Made by a program: the position numbers and the translations under genes
Notes under the pieces: model-generated
Seen by the model: only the letters and a program-made list of their open reading frames with translations
The model's database searches: none
Told to the model about the DNA's origin: nothing
Shown here: one piece after another, positions 7,757-15,955 of the stretch
Position numbering within the stretch: the first letter of the stretch is position 1
Layout of the letters: the number at the start of each line of letters is the position of its first letter
DNA from: an uncultured Oscillospiraceae bacterium
Lineage (GTDB): Bacteria > Bacillota > Clostridia > Oscillospirales > Oscillospiraceae
Reading direction: 5' to 3'
Length of the DNA: 41,029 bases
NCBI GenBank assembly: GCA_934589525.1
Contig: CAKTOB010000022.1
Span: 1 to 41,029 of the forward strand

Positions 7757-8650
7757 TTACTCCCTCAGCATCGACAAATATCCATCCAGCCGTTCATCAA
7801 TATACCGTGCAAACAGCTTTTCCATTGCAGACAGGTTGTGCTTCACATGGTACTCGTCAAACGCATCATAATAAGCTATCCTGTCCGTAAATTTAATATC
7901 AATAGGCGGATACCCCGCCTTCATCAGTTCCAGATTTACCAGCAGCCGCCCGGTTCTGCCGTTACCGTCAATGAAAGGGTGTATCCCCTCAAACTCAATA
8001 TGAAACCGTGCCAGCTTTGTGACAATATGCTCCTGACTGGCCGCAAAATCCGCAAGTAATTGTTCCATCATTGGACGAATTAGATAGGGTTGCACCGACT
8101 CATGCTGTGCACCCATAATGCGGACAGGTACCCGGCGGTAAACGCCCCGGTCGTCTTTTTTGTCCGCCAGCACCAGATAATGGATCTGCTGGATCACCCG
8201 TTCCGACAGGGGGGCGTTTTCCTGCACCAGTTCCCGGACATAGTCGAAGGCTTCCTTGTGCCCCACGGCTTCCATGTGATCCTTCAAAGGCTTCTGGTCG
8301 ATGGTCAGCCCCCGCAGAACCATGTCCGTCTCCCGCAGGGTCAGGGTGTTGCCCTCAATGGCATTGGAGTTGTAGGTGTACTCCACCGTAAATTCCTCCG
8401 TCAGTCTGGCCACCTCTCCGGCGGTCAGCGGGCGCATGGTGTCCAGTTCCGCTTTCTTTCGGTCAATCCGTTCCAGCAGCGATTCCGTGGATTTGAACCG
8501 TCCGTCCGTCGGCTTTACAGCATCCATGGGAATCTTCCAGCCCCGTCCCTCCTGGAACGCACCGGGGATTTTACCCTCCGCGCAGAGAATCCGCACCCGC
8601 CGGTCAGACAGGCCCCATTTTTCTGCTGCTTGCTTGACTGTCATAAACAT
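7757..8650 (-). CDS. Fic family protein with N-terminal helix-turn-helix (class II, self-inhibited)
   Basis: Fic enzymes transfer AMP or another nucleotide moiety to a target protein hydroxyl. The 297 residues carry an excisionase/MerR-like DNA-binding domain (TVKQAAEKWGLSDRRVRILC, residues 4-23), an inhibitory helix with the (S/T)xxxE(G/N) motif as SNAIEGN near residue 97, and the active-site loop HPFIDGNGRTGR near 222. The inhibitory motif upstream of the Fic domain makes it class II. Start behind GAGGTG. It may repress its own promoter, which is overlaid with repeated motifs. Toxin, regulator or phage-defence roles are all possible; no antitoxin gene is adjacent. Confidence 0.92.
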   Translation of the reverse strand: MFMTVKQAAEKWGLSDRRVRILCAEGKIPGAFQEGRGWKIPMDAVKPTDGRFKSTESLLERIDRKKAELDTMRPLTAGEVARLTEEFTVEYTYNSNAIEGNTLTLRETDMVLRGLTIDQKPLKDHMEAVGHKEAFDYVRELVQENAPLSERVIQQIHYLVLADKKDDRGVYRRVPVRIMGAQHESVQPYLIRPMMEQLLADFAASQEHIVTKLARFHIEFEGIHPFIDGNGRTGRLLVNLELMKAGYPPIDIKFTDRIAYYDAFDEYHVKHNLSAMEKLFARYIDERLDGYLSMLRE

Positions 8651-8675
8651 GTTGCGCTCACCTCATTCTGGATTC

Positions 8676-8743
8676 AGTATAGCATCTTTACGGAACAATA
8701 TCAACTATTCGGAATAATATGTTATGGATTACCGGAACAATAT
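8676..8743 (-). promoter_or_regulatory. fic promoter overlaid by three repeated operator-like motifs
   Basis: On the minus strand, TTGATA (8699-8704), a 17-base spacer and TATACT (8676-8681). The plus-strand motif TACGGAACAATAT (8689-8701) sits between -35 and -10; variants TTCGGAATAATAT (8708-8720) and ACCGGAACAATAT (8731-8743) lie upstream. A fourth copy, TACGGCACAATAA, is at 10248-10260 upstream of the AAA ATPase gene. Confidence 0.65.
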
Positions 8744-8777
8744 AAAAACAGCAGGAGGAAAACACTTCCCCCTGTTG
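8742..8777 (-). terminator. Terminator of the AAA/DUF4143 ATPase gene
   Basis: Imperfect stem CAGGAGG with CCCCCTG around 8752-8773, followed on the minus strand by CTGTTTTTATATTG. It is similar in sequence to the hairpin at 10271-10304. Confidence 0.55.
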
Positions 8778-8792
8778 CCAAATTCTACGCTC

Positions 8793-10139
8793 CTATTGAT
8801 TTCCGTTTTGCCGTTCCAACGCCACCCCGATCAACCGGTCCGCCTGATCGGCCATAAACAGCGGGATATTCAGCACGTCCCCATCCAGTTTCAGATTATC
8901 CAGGGAGAACCGTATACGGAGTTTTACCTGGTCTGGGAACAGCTCTTTGAATTTTTTCAGGCTTTTGCTGGACGTATTGGCTTCTGATTTGACCTCCACC
9001 GGGAAAATGTCATTCTCCCGCTGGATCAGGAAGTCCACCTCGTAGGGTGGGTTGGTCTGGGTCCAGTAGCGGGGGGTAACTTCAAACTGCGGGATCAGGG
9101 ATTGCAGCACATAGTTTTCCGTCAATGCGCCTTTGAACTCCGTAAACAGGCGGTTTCCCTCGCCAAAAGCTGTGGGAGCCAGCTGGGCAAGGCGGCGGAG
9201 GAGTCCCACGTCTACCAGGTAAATCTTAAAGGCCGACAAATCATCATAGGCCGCAATGGGCAGTCCCGGTGCGGTGCTGCGATAAATTTTGTGGACAAGC
9301 CTCGCATCCACCAGCCATTGCAGGGCATCCTCATATTCCCTGGCTCTGGCCCCCTCTTTTACCACTTTGTAGATAAACTTTTTGTTTTCCCTTGCCAGTT
9401 GGGAGGGGATAGACTTCCAGATCATGGAGATTTTGGGAAATTCGCTCACATTGGGGTGCTTGGCAAAGTCCCGCTCATAGGCCCCGATGATGTTGCCCAG
9501 TGCCTCCTGCATGGCTCCCACATCCCGGGCCTGGGTCCACATCAGCACCGGCTCCGGCATTCCCCCTGTGACATAGTACATCTTGAGCTTTTCATAAAGG
9601 GGGTTAAAAAACGCATCGGGGATCGGTTCCAATTCCTCCAGGGTTTCCAGGTATTTTGCCAGATTTTCGTCCCCATTGGCAACCAGAAATTCCGAAAATG
9701 TCATGGGGTCGATCTGCATAAAGTTTACTTTCCCCACCGGGAAAGAGGAGGGCCTTGCCAGCGCAATGCCCAGCAGAGAACCGGCACAGGCGATATGATA
9801 CTGGGGGGCATTCTCGCAGAAGTATTTCATGGAATTGATGACCTTGGGGCAGTCCTGCACCTCGTCAAAAATGATCAGGGTCTTTTCCGGAACGATTTTC
9901 TGACCACTGGCCAGCATCAGATTTTGCAGGATGCGGTCAACATCCTTGGTGGTTTCAAAGAACTGCTTGTATTCCTCGTTTTCGTCAAAGTTAAAATAGG
10001 CAGTATTTTCATAATAACGTCTACCAAATTCTTTGAGAACCCAAGTCTTGCCCACCTGACGCACACCCTTTAAGATTAGCGGTTTGCGGTAGGGAGAATT
10101 CTTCCAGTCCAGCAGCTTTTTTAGGATGACTCTTTCCAC
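8793..10139 (-). CDS. AAA ATPase with DUF4143 nuclease-like C-terminal domain
   Basis: A 448-residue member of a common prokaryotic family of unknown role (AAA_14 plus DUF4143). The Walker A motif is GVRQVGKTW near residue 26 and the Walker B motif is LIIFDEVQDCP near 90. An arginine-rich sensor region follows, and the C-terminal part contains YEVDFLIQRENDIFPVEVKSE, a restriction-endonuclease-like D-x(n)-E-x-K core. I take GTG at 10139 as the start because GAGGAG lies seven bases upstream; a GTG at 10154 overlaps that site. It has its own promoter. Usual proposals are nucleic-acid or defence-related ATPase. A deleted paralogue lies at 40718-40840. Confidence 0.88.
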   Translation of the reverse strand: MERVILKKLLDWKNSPYRKPLILKGVRQVGKTWVLKEFGRRYYENTAYFNFDENEEYKQFFETTKDVDRILQNLMLASGQKIVPEKTLIIFDEVQDCPKVINSMKYFCENAPQYHIACAGSLLGIALARPSSFPVGKVNFMQIDPMTFSEFLVANGDENLAKYLETLEELEPIPDAFFNPLYEKLKMYYVTGGMPEPVLMWTQARDVGAMQEALGNIIGAYERDFAKHPNVSEFPKISMIWKSIPSQLARENKKFIYKVVKEGARAREYEDALQWLVDARLVHKIYRSTAPGLPIAAYDDLSAFKIYLVDVGLLRRLAQLAPTAFGEGNRLFTEFKGALTENYVLQSLIPQFEVTPRYWTQTNPPYEVDFLIQRENDIFPVEVKSEANTSSKSLKKFKELFPDQVKLRIRFSLDNLKLDGDVLNIPLFMADQADRLIGVALERQNGNQ

Positions 10140-10192
10140 TAGCGTTCTCCTCACATTTTTATTGGAATATTCGTGGCTGTAATCACATTTTT

Positions 10193-10221
10193 ATTATACG
10201 CAATCTCCCATCAAAATACAA
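10193..10221 (-). promoter_or_regulatory. Promoter of the AAA/DUF4143 gene
   Basis: On the minus strand, TTGTAT (10216-10221), 17 bases, TATAAT (10193-10198). The surrounding sequence repeats TCACATTTTTATT-like units at about 10151, 10182 and 10261. The motif shared with the fic promoter lies at 10248-10260. Confidence 0.7.
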
Positions 10222-10270
10222 CCCCATTCACAAAATTATTATGATCTTACGGCACAATAATCACATTATT

Positions 10271-10304
10271 ATAAAACAGCAGGAGAAAACGTCTCTCCTG
10301 CTGT
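10271..10304 (-). terminator. Intrinsic terminator upstream of the AAA ATPase gene
   Basis: ACAGCAGGAGA (10276-10286) pairs with TCTCTCCTGCTGT (10292-10304). On the minus strand it is followed by TTTTATAAT. It should end transcription coming from the LacI gene. Confidence 0.75.
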
Positions 10305-10317
10305 CGGTGTCTATTCC

Positions 10318-10477
10318 TTATTCACTTTCCATCCCATGCAGAGTTGTGCCGTTCAAATAGCTCTTAATTCTGCCAGACAGCACCAGTCCGGCATACTCTG
10401 TCGGCGCATGGTATACCAGCCAATCCAAATCTGTCAGTTGCCATCTTGTGACATGATACGGACGAAGTGACACGGCC
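10318..10477 (-). pseudogene. Possible C-terminal gene remnant
   Basis: Between the LacI stop and the terminator a minus-strand frame is open for about 50 codons and ends at TAA (10318-10320). It includes WQLTDLDWLVYHAPTEYAG and SGRIKSYLNG. It has no start codon with a ribosome site. Its composition looks protein-like, but I do not recognise a family. It could be the tail of a deleted gene; this is unsure. Confidence 0.3.
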
Positions 10478-11476
10478 CTACAGGGCGGCGTTTGTCCTGT
10501 CTACCGTGCTTCCCCGCCGTTCTACCGACACCGGGAGGGTGATCTCTTTCTGGCCGGTCTGGCCGCCGATCTGGTTCAGCAGGCACTCCACCGCCTCTTC
10601 GCACATCTGTGGGATCGGCTGCCGGATGCTGGTCAGCGGCGGGTTCGTAGACCTTGCCAGGAAGCAGCTGTTAAAGCCCACGACCTGCACATCCTGGGGG
10701 ATGCGCTTTCCCTGTCTGGTAAGCTTCTGCATGAGCGTGGCGGCCAGTGCGTCATCGGAGCAGAAAAAGCCGTCGCTGTCAGGATATTGCAGCAGGGCCG
10801 CATCGGTCAGCTTGTCAAACTCGTCATGGGGGTGGCTTCCGAACACCTGCACGGAGCGCTCCTCCAGACCGGCCTCCTGCAGTTCGGAAAGGAATCCGAT
10901 CAGCCGGGCATAGGCCGGAATATCATGGCTGTGGAAGAAGCCCACCATGGCAGGCTTTTTGCAGCCGCAGTCGATCAGCTCTCTGGCCGCCAGGCGGCCG
11001 CCCATCTCATCGTCACACAGCACCGTAGGATGGGCCGTTCCACGGAAGCGGGAGAAGAACACCACCGGCATATCCGGCGTCAGGATCCGGTCGATGGCCT
11101 TGCTGCGCAGGGCGATGATCATGCCGTCCACCCGGCTTGCCTGAAGCATGGATACATATTCCGACGCCGCGTCATCGATGTTAAACGCCACATAGAGCAT
11201 CATCTTATAGCCCTTTTCCGTCAGACACCGAGAAAGCTCTGAAGCGATCTCCGCATAGTACGCATTGTTCAGTGCGGGAAAGAGCACACCAATAATATTG
11301 GTGCATTTGTTGGAAAGGGATCTTGCCACTTCGCTGGGGCGGTAGTTAAGGTCCTCCATTGCCTGCCGGACCTTTTCCCGGATCTCTTCGCTGAGGTATC
11401 CGCGGTTATTCATGACACGGGATACTGTCGCTACGGACACACCGGCTTTTGCAGCCACATCTCGGATCGTTGCCAT
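10478..11476 (-). CDS. LacI family transcriptional regulator
   Basis: A 332-residue repressor. The N-terminal helix-turn-helix is ATIRDVAAKAGVSVATVSRV and the hinge helix contains YRPSEVARSLS, followed by a periplasmic-binding-like sensor domain (about 60-330) that would bind a sugar or sugar phosphate. The start at 11476 follows AGGAGG. It lies 157 bases downstream of the phosphorylase gene on the same strand but has its own promoter. It is the obvious candidate regulator of the saccharide locus that follows; LacI-like sites are present at 26301-26315 and 26446-26464. The effector is unknown. Confidence 0.93.
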   Translation of the reverse strand: MATIRDVAAKAGVSVATVSRVMNNRGYLSEEIREKVRQAMEDLNYRPSEVARSLSNKCTNIIGVLFPALNNAYYAEIASELSRCLTEKGYKMMLYVAFNIDDAASEYVSMLQASRVDGMIIALRSKAIDRILTPDMPVVFFSRFRGTAHPTVLCDDEMGGRLAARELIDCGCKKPAMVGFFHSHDIPAYARLIGFLSELQEAGLEERSVQVFGSHPHDEFDKLTDAALLQYPDSDGFFCSDDALAATLMQKLTRQGKRIPQDVQVVGFNSCFLARSTNPPLTSIRQPIPQMCEEAVECLLNQIGGQTGQKEITLPVSVERRGSTVDRTNAAL

Positions 11477-11534
11477 TGCGTGCCTCCTGTCTGGAGTTTC
11501 TTCATTCGCTTTAAAATCCAAATAATTTATTTAT

Positions 11535-11562
11535 ATTTTAACATATTATTTCAAAAATGCAA
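11535..11562 (-). promoter_or_regulatory. Promoter of the LacI gene
   Basis: On the minus strand, TTGCAT (11557-11562), 16 bases, TAAAAT (11535-11540), in a very AT-rich stretch. No other gene lies in 11477-11633. Confidence 0.65.
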
Positions 11563-11633
11563 GAAGGCTGACCGCTGTGTTTTCGTTTCCGGCGACGGTA
11601 TTTTCCCTGAACGCCCCTTTTTCCGCCTGTTCC

Positions 11634-13337
11634 TTACTCCTGCCGGAACCGGAACAGGACCTTATCCGTGGCCTTTTCCAGAACCTCAACGGAAAAAGCG
11701 CAGGTATCCAGGTCCCCGCGCAAAACCGCCCGCTGCTCCGGGGTATCCCAGGTCAGGCTCAGGTCCTGCCCCTGGGCCTGGGCGGAAATGCCCGCGTCGG
11801 GGGAGAAGACACCATAGGTATTGCGCATCCGCAGCAGGGTCAGCTGGTCCTGAACCACCTGCTTTTCCAGGCCCCGGCGAACGTCCTCCCCGGAGAGATT
11901 TGTGCGGTTGATCTCCTTATGCCCGTCCTTCCCCGCCCGCTTCATGGCCTCGTAGTCATTTTTCCCGGCGAACAGGTCCAGATACCAGACCTGGGGCTTT
12001 CCGGGCATGAACAGCTGGATGGCCCGGGCCAGCAGCATCCGGCGGTCATCCTCTCCCAGGGCGCTGTAGTAGGTGGCGTTGACCTGGTAGTAGACGTTTT
12101 TCTGGCCGTGGAGGTTTTTGACATAGCCGCCCCGGTCTACCACCGTATCGATGAGCCGGGAGATGCTGTCGTCATCCAGCAGTCCCTTCAGGTCCAGCAG
12201 GGGGATGCCGTCATGGCAGCCCAGCATGTTGACCGTGCGAATGTTTTTCTCCACCAGCTCCTCTGCCCAGCGCTTCAGATACACGCCGTCCCGGCGCTGG
12301 AACGCGTCAATGATCAGACCGGGCAGGAAGAAGTCATAGACCATGTAGCCCTTGGAGGCCAGGAGCTCATAGATTTTTTCGCTGTAGCTGGCGTGGATCT
12401 CCGGAAGCAATGTCAAACCAAGAGGCTCGGCCAGAGCCGCCACCCGGTCCAAAAGATCCCAGGTGCCCGGGTCATTCAGGAAATTCCGGGCGCCTACCTC
12501 CTTGGGGGCGTAGGCGAAGGCATCCAGCCGGACAATGGCGGCACCGTAGCCCGCCAGGGTTTCCAGGGTCTTTTGGTAATAGTCCCAGACCAGGGGCGAG
12601 CGGATATTCAGGTCCATCTGCCCCAGATATTTCCGGTGGCTCTCCAGATAATTCCGTACCGCCCCGCCAAAGGCCTCCAGGGGGCCAAAGTCCATTTCCG
12701 CCGGGGTCTTCCCGGCATCCAGGGCCTCATTGACAGTCGCCGCAAGGCGAAGGGCCTCCCCATACTGGGTGTGGGCCGTCTCCATCAGGTCCTGGGCATC
12801 CACATGGTCGTAGTGAACGCTTTGATAGAAGGTATTCCAGTAGGGGACCTCCCTGCCGTCCGGGAAGCGCACCATGAGGATGGGCAGCCCCGGCTTGCGG
12901 AAGAACATGTCCCGGATCAGGGCGGCATCCGGCTGAATATAGCCCTGAGCCGTCATTTCCCCGTGGCCCTCCCAAAAGCGATTCCAGTCGATGAAAAAGT
13001 CCCGGAAGGGGGAATCGTCACCGTTTTTCAGAATATCCTGAAATTCCTTGGACAGTACGGAGGCGTGGTTCAGAATGAAATCCAGGGCCAGGTCGATATT
13101 CAGATCCTTCAGGTCCTCCAGATCCTGCGGCGTGGCCAAAAGATGGTTCAGGCCGTAGTCGATCAGGGAGAAGCCCCGGTCCAGATCCGTGTTGAAAATG
13201 CTGGGAAGGATATAGAAGGAGGTAAAGGCCCCCTGAAACTCCGGGCGGCCCAGCACCGAGACGATGTCCCCCAAGGTGCCGCCTACGCTGTCCGGGTAGG
13301 CGTTGAGCATTGCGCCCATGGCGTTGTTGTTTGCCAT
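11634..13337 (-). CDS. GH13_18 glycoside phosphorylase (sucrose phosphorylase-like)
   Basis: A 567-residue cytoplasmic enzyme of the sucrose phosphorylase subfamily, which splits a glucoside with phosphate to give glucose 1-phosphate. The catalytic residues are recognisable: nucleophile Asp in VRLDAFAYA (near 290), acid/base Glu in LLPEIHASY (near 330), and the third Asp in GCHDGIPLLDLKG (near 395). It is somewhat longer than classical sucrose phosphorylase (about 500). Start at 13337 behind GGGGGAG, one base after the stop of the kinase gene, so the two are co-translated. Sucrose, sucrose 6'-phosphate or another glucoside such as glucosylglycerol is possible; GH32 and the importer next door favour a sucrose-type substrate. 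Confidence 0.9.
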   Translation of the reverse strand: MANNNAMGAMLNAYPDSVGGTLGDIVSVLGRPEFQGAFTSFYILPSIFNTDLDRGFSLIDYGLNHLLATPQDLEDLKDLNIDLALDFILNHASVLSKEFQDILKNGDDSPFRDFFIDWNRFWEGHGEMTAQGYIQPDAALIRDMFFRKPGLPILMVRFPDGREVPYWNTFYQSVHYDHVDAQDLMETAHTQYGEALRLAATVNEALDAGKTPAEMDFGPLEAFGGAVRNYLESHRKYLGQMDLNIRSPLVWDYYQKTLETLAGYGAAIVRLDAFAYAPKEVGARNFLNDPGTWDLLDRVAALAEPLGLTLLPEIHASYSEKIYELLASKGYMVYDFFLPGLIIDAFQRRDGVYLKRWAEELVEKNIRTVNMLGCHDGIPLLDLKGLLDDDSISRLIDTVVDRGGYVKNLHGQKNVYYQVNATYYSALGEDDRRMLLARAIQLFMPGKPQVWYLDLFAGKNDYEAMKRAGKDGHKEINRTNLSGEDVRRGLEKQVVQDQLTLLRMRNTYGVFSPDAGISAQAQGQDLSLTWDTPEQRAVLRGDLDTCAFSVEVLEKATDKVLFRFRQE

Positions 13338-13338
13338 C

Positions 13339-14280
13339 TTACTCCCCCATTTCCGCCCTGTACTGGGCATAGGTCAGCCGCTCACCGGTTTTGGCCAGAA
13401 TGATCTTCGCCTTGTGGGCGCAGCTGTCCAGCTCCGCCTGCTCGATCTCCAGAACCATGGTGGTAAAGGGGCTGTCGGTTTTTCCGTCCCGGCTGCGGGA
13501 GCGGCGGTGGGCCCGGGTCTGCTCCGGCGTGCTGTTGAGCAGCACGGGAATGTCGATGCCCCGGAGGAAATCGCTGTTGCCATGGGTCCATTCGATGATC
13601 AGCACGTTGGTGTCGGACAGGTCCACCGGGTCGTACCAGCGCTCCTCCTCCGTCCGCCCCATGCGCTTGAGCCAGAGGGTTTCCGCGCCGCTGTGGAACT
13701 TCTCGATGATCCCGCTCAGCTCCTCATAGTCCTGCTCCGCCTCGGTGCCCAGGTAACCCGCCAGTGCCTTTCGGCCCCGGTCCTGATAGATTTTCAGCCA
13801 GGGGTGCTGCTCTGTAAGCGTGGGCTCGGCATCGGTTTCCTGAAGCCAAAGGGCCGACAGGGTTTCCTTCACCGCCTCGTCATAGACGCCTGCCTCCACC
13901 AGACCCCGCAGGCCCGCCGCCCGGAAGATCCGGTTTCGCTCCGCGTCATTGTACATCGGGATCCTTTTGGGATAATTGTCGCCGGAGAGCGTATAGCTGC
14001 CCACCCCGGCGGTGCGGAAGTAATGGCTCAGCAGAGAGGCGATCTCCGATTTGCCGACGCCGGAGCCGCCGCAGACCGTGATCACGACCCGGCCGTTTTG
14101 GGCCAGCTCCGCCGCCATGGGCACCAGCGCGGGAAAAATGGTATTGGCCTTGGCAATATGCTCCGGGCCGATCTGCACCTTGTCCCCGGGCATATCTCCG
14201 TGAGGAATGGGGCCGGAGATCAGAGGGGGTGTCCATGTATTGACGGTTTTCGCCAGCATGGGAAGCGCGTTGACATTCAT
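13339..14280 (-). CDS. P-loop kinase of uridine kinase/phosphoribulokinase type, substrate unknown
   Basis: A 313-residue protein with Walker A GGSGVGKSE (near residue 72), a following SGDNYPKR segment typical of uridine kinase-like enzymes, and a Walker B-like IIEWTHGN near 225. The family phosphorylates small molecules such as nucleosides, sugars or glycerate. It is tightly coupled to the phosphorylase gene, so it probably acts on the same substrate or on a product of phosphorolysis. ATG at 14280 is preferred because AAAGGATG lies eight bases upstream; the ATG at 14289 sits on that site. Automated annotation could call it adenylylsulfate kinase; I see nothing supporting sulfate metabolism. 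Confidence 0.75.
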   Translation of the reverse strand: MNVNALPMLAKTVNTWTPPLISGPIPHGDMPGDKVQIGPEHIAKANTIFPALVPMAAELAQNGRVVITVCGGSGVGKSEIASLLSHYFRTAGVGSYTLSGDNYPKRIPMYNDAERNRIFRAAGLRGLVEAGVYDEAVKETLSALWLQETDAEPTLTEQHPWLKIYQDRGRKALAGYLGTEAEQDYEELSGIIEKFHSGAETLWLKRMGRTEEERWYDPVDLSDTNVLIIEWTHGNSDFLRGIDIPVLLNSTPEQTRAHRRSRSRDGKTDSPFTTMVLEIEQAELDSCAHKAKIILAKTGERLTYAQYRAEMGE

Positions 14281-14308
14281 AAACAACATCCTTTCACATG
14301 TATCTTTC

Positions 14309-14475
14309 TAAGGAAACTCTGAATAAATCGTCTGCGGCTGAGCGGCGAATCTTTTGTCCCCAGGCTGCGGTTTGAAAAATGGGAAATACATCCAGTATTC
14401 CCTCATTTTCCAAACCTTGCCTGGAACCAAAATCTTTCGCCGTCAGCTCTTGCCGATTTAATCAGAGCTTCCCTA
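14309..14475. repeat. 167-bp palindromic element (MITE-like hairpin)
   Basis: Nearly the whole segment folds back on itself. TAAGGAAACTCTGAATAAAT at the left matches TAGGGAAGCTCTGATTAAAT read from the right, and complementarity continues through CTTTTG and GGTTTG to a small loop near 14390. Both ends begin with TA, which could be a duplicated TA target. The start region of the kinase gene follows directly, so the element may carry its promoter or act as a terminator for the MATE gene upstream. Confidence 0.65.
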
Positions 14476-14505
14476 AATTCTTCCGACGATGGATTCAGCG
14501 GTTCC

Positions 14506-15873
14506 CTAGGCAACTGCGGAAATGCGGTATTTTTCCAGCTTGACCCGCCGGTAATATACCATTGTGGCGGCGCTGCACACCATCCATCCAGCGGGATAGC
14601 CCATCATCACAGGCAGCATAGCATCCGGGAACAGATGGGATACGGCAAACATATATACCTGCCGGAACAACACAAAGCTGGAGAGCATAATAAACATGGG
14701 CGCCACCGAATTGCCCGCACCCCGAAGGGCCCCCGCATAGACATTGTTGACGCAGGAGGCCAGGAAGAACGGAGAGATGACCCGCAGGATGGTCGTTCCG
14801 TAGGCCACCACCTCCGGCTTGGCATTGAAAAAGCCCACCAGCGCCGGGGCGAAGAACATCACAGGGATCAGTAAGCACACGGTGGAGACCTCCGAGATCA
14901 GGAACGCGCAGCGGATCCCCTTTTTTGCCCGGTCCACCTGTCCCTTGCCCAGATTCTGGCCCACAAAGGTGGTCGCGGCCAGCGCCACCGACTGCATGGG
15001 CAGGAACATCACCTGGTCGATCTTGCTGTATGTGGTCCATCCGGCCATGAAATCCGCGCCGAAATGGTTGATGTAGGACTGGATAAAAACATTCGAAAAA
15101 GCGGTAATGGCCATCTGCATGGCGGCGGGAATGCCTACCCGGAAAATTTTCCTCAAAATGGGCATATCCGCCTTCAGCGCCCTGACGCTGACCCTGACGC
15201 AGCTCTTTTCCCGCAGCAGGATCACCAGCACCAGAACGGCCGAAACCGCCTGGGAAATGATGGTCGCCAGGGCCACACCCTCAACGCCCATTTTGAACCG
15301 GAGCACAAACACCAGATCCAGCACCGTATTGACCAGGGCGCAGGCCACCAGCAGTAAAAACGGCCGATTGGAATCCCCTACTGCCCGCAATATTCCGGAG
15401 CCCATATTATAGATCATCAGGCCCAGGACACCGGAAAAGCAGATCCTTAAATACAGCGTGGCCTCCGGCAGCACCTCCGCCGGTGTCTGCATCAGCCGCA
15501 GCATGGCGGGCACCATGCCGACACCTACAGCCGTAAACACAAGGCCCAGGAAAAAGGTCATGACCAAAGCGGTATGGACGGTTTTTCCCACGTCCTCCAT
15601 GTTTCTGGCCCCGTAGTATTGGGAGATCACCACGCCGGCACCGCTGGCAAGGCCGGTAAAAAAGCCGATCAGTGTATTGATAATGGGCCCCACGGTGCCT
15701 ACCGCGGAATAGGCCTCATTGCTGACATAATTTCCGACCACCCAGGTATCCACCATGTTGTACATCTGCTGAAACAGGTTTCCCAGCATCAGCGGAAGCG
15801 CAAAGTTCAGCAGCAGCGGCAAAATGTTTCCCTGGGACATATCCACGTCCGTTCGCATTTTTTTCATTCGCAT
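14506..15873 (-). CDS. MATE family multidrug/sodium efflux transporter
   Basis: A 455-residue inner-membrane exporter with about twelve hydrophobic segments in two homologous halves. It starts with the typical LPLLLNFALPLMLGNLFQQMYN, followed by VDTWVVGNYV and, in the second half, GIPAAMQMAITAFSNVFIQSYIN. It exchanges cationic drugs or metabolites for Na+ or H+. Start at 15873 behind GAGGGAAGAG. It follows a terminator closing the upstream operon, so it is probably expressed separately or by read-through. Nothing links it specifically to sugar use. Confidence 0.93.
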   Translation of the reverse strand: MRMKKMRTDVDMSQGNILPLLLNFALPLMLGNLFQQMYNMVDTWVVGNYVSNEAYSAVGTVGPIINTLIGFFTGLASGAGVVISQYYGARNMEDVGKTVHTALVMTFFLGLVFTAVGVGMVPAMLRLMQTPAEVLPEATLYLRICFSGVLGLMIYNMGSGILRAVGDSNRPFLLLVACALVNTVLDLVFVLRFKMGVEGVALATIISQAVSAVLVLVILLREKSCVRVSVRALKADMPILRKIFRVGIPAAMQMAITAFSNVFIQSYINHFGADFMAGWTTYSKIDQVMFLPMQSVALAATTFVGQNLGKGQVDRAKKGIRCAFLISEVSTVCLLIPVMFFAPALVGFFNAKPEVVAYGTTILRVISPFFLASCVNNVYAGALRGAGNSVAPMFIMLSSFVLFRQVYMFAVSHLFPDAMLPVMMGYPAGWMVCSAATMVYYRRVKLEKYRISAVA

Positions 15874-15888
15874 CGTTCTCTTCCCTCT

Positions 15889-15947
15889 TAAAAAACGCCG
15901 CCAGCCCCGGGCACCGGCTTCCCGGTGTTCCGTGGCTGAACGGCGTG
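15889..15947 (-). terminator. Terminator of the saccharide operon
   Basis: ACGCCGCCAGCC (15895-15906) pairs with GGCTGAACGGCGT (15934-15946) with an inner GC-rich stem. On the minus strand it ends in GGCGTTTTTT. It lies eight bases after the last hydrolase gene. Confidence 0.8.
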
Positions 15948-15955
15948 GTTCTCTT

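Noticed and set aside
11577..13403. 608-codon plus-strand frame
   Set aside because: Shadow of the GH13_18 gene, whose catalytic motifs are on the minus strand.
13339..14280. Adenylylsulfate kinase
   Set aside because: Only the P-loop is shared. Sulfate-assimilation neighbours are absent and the gene is fused in translation to a sugar phosphorylase.
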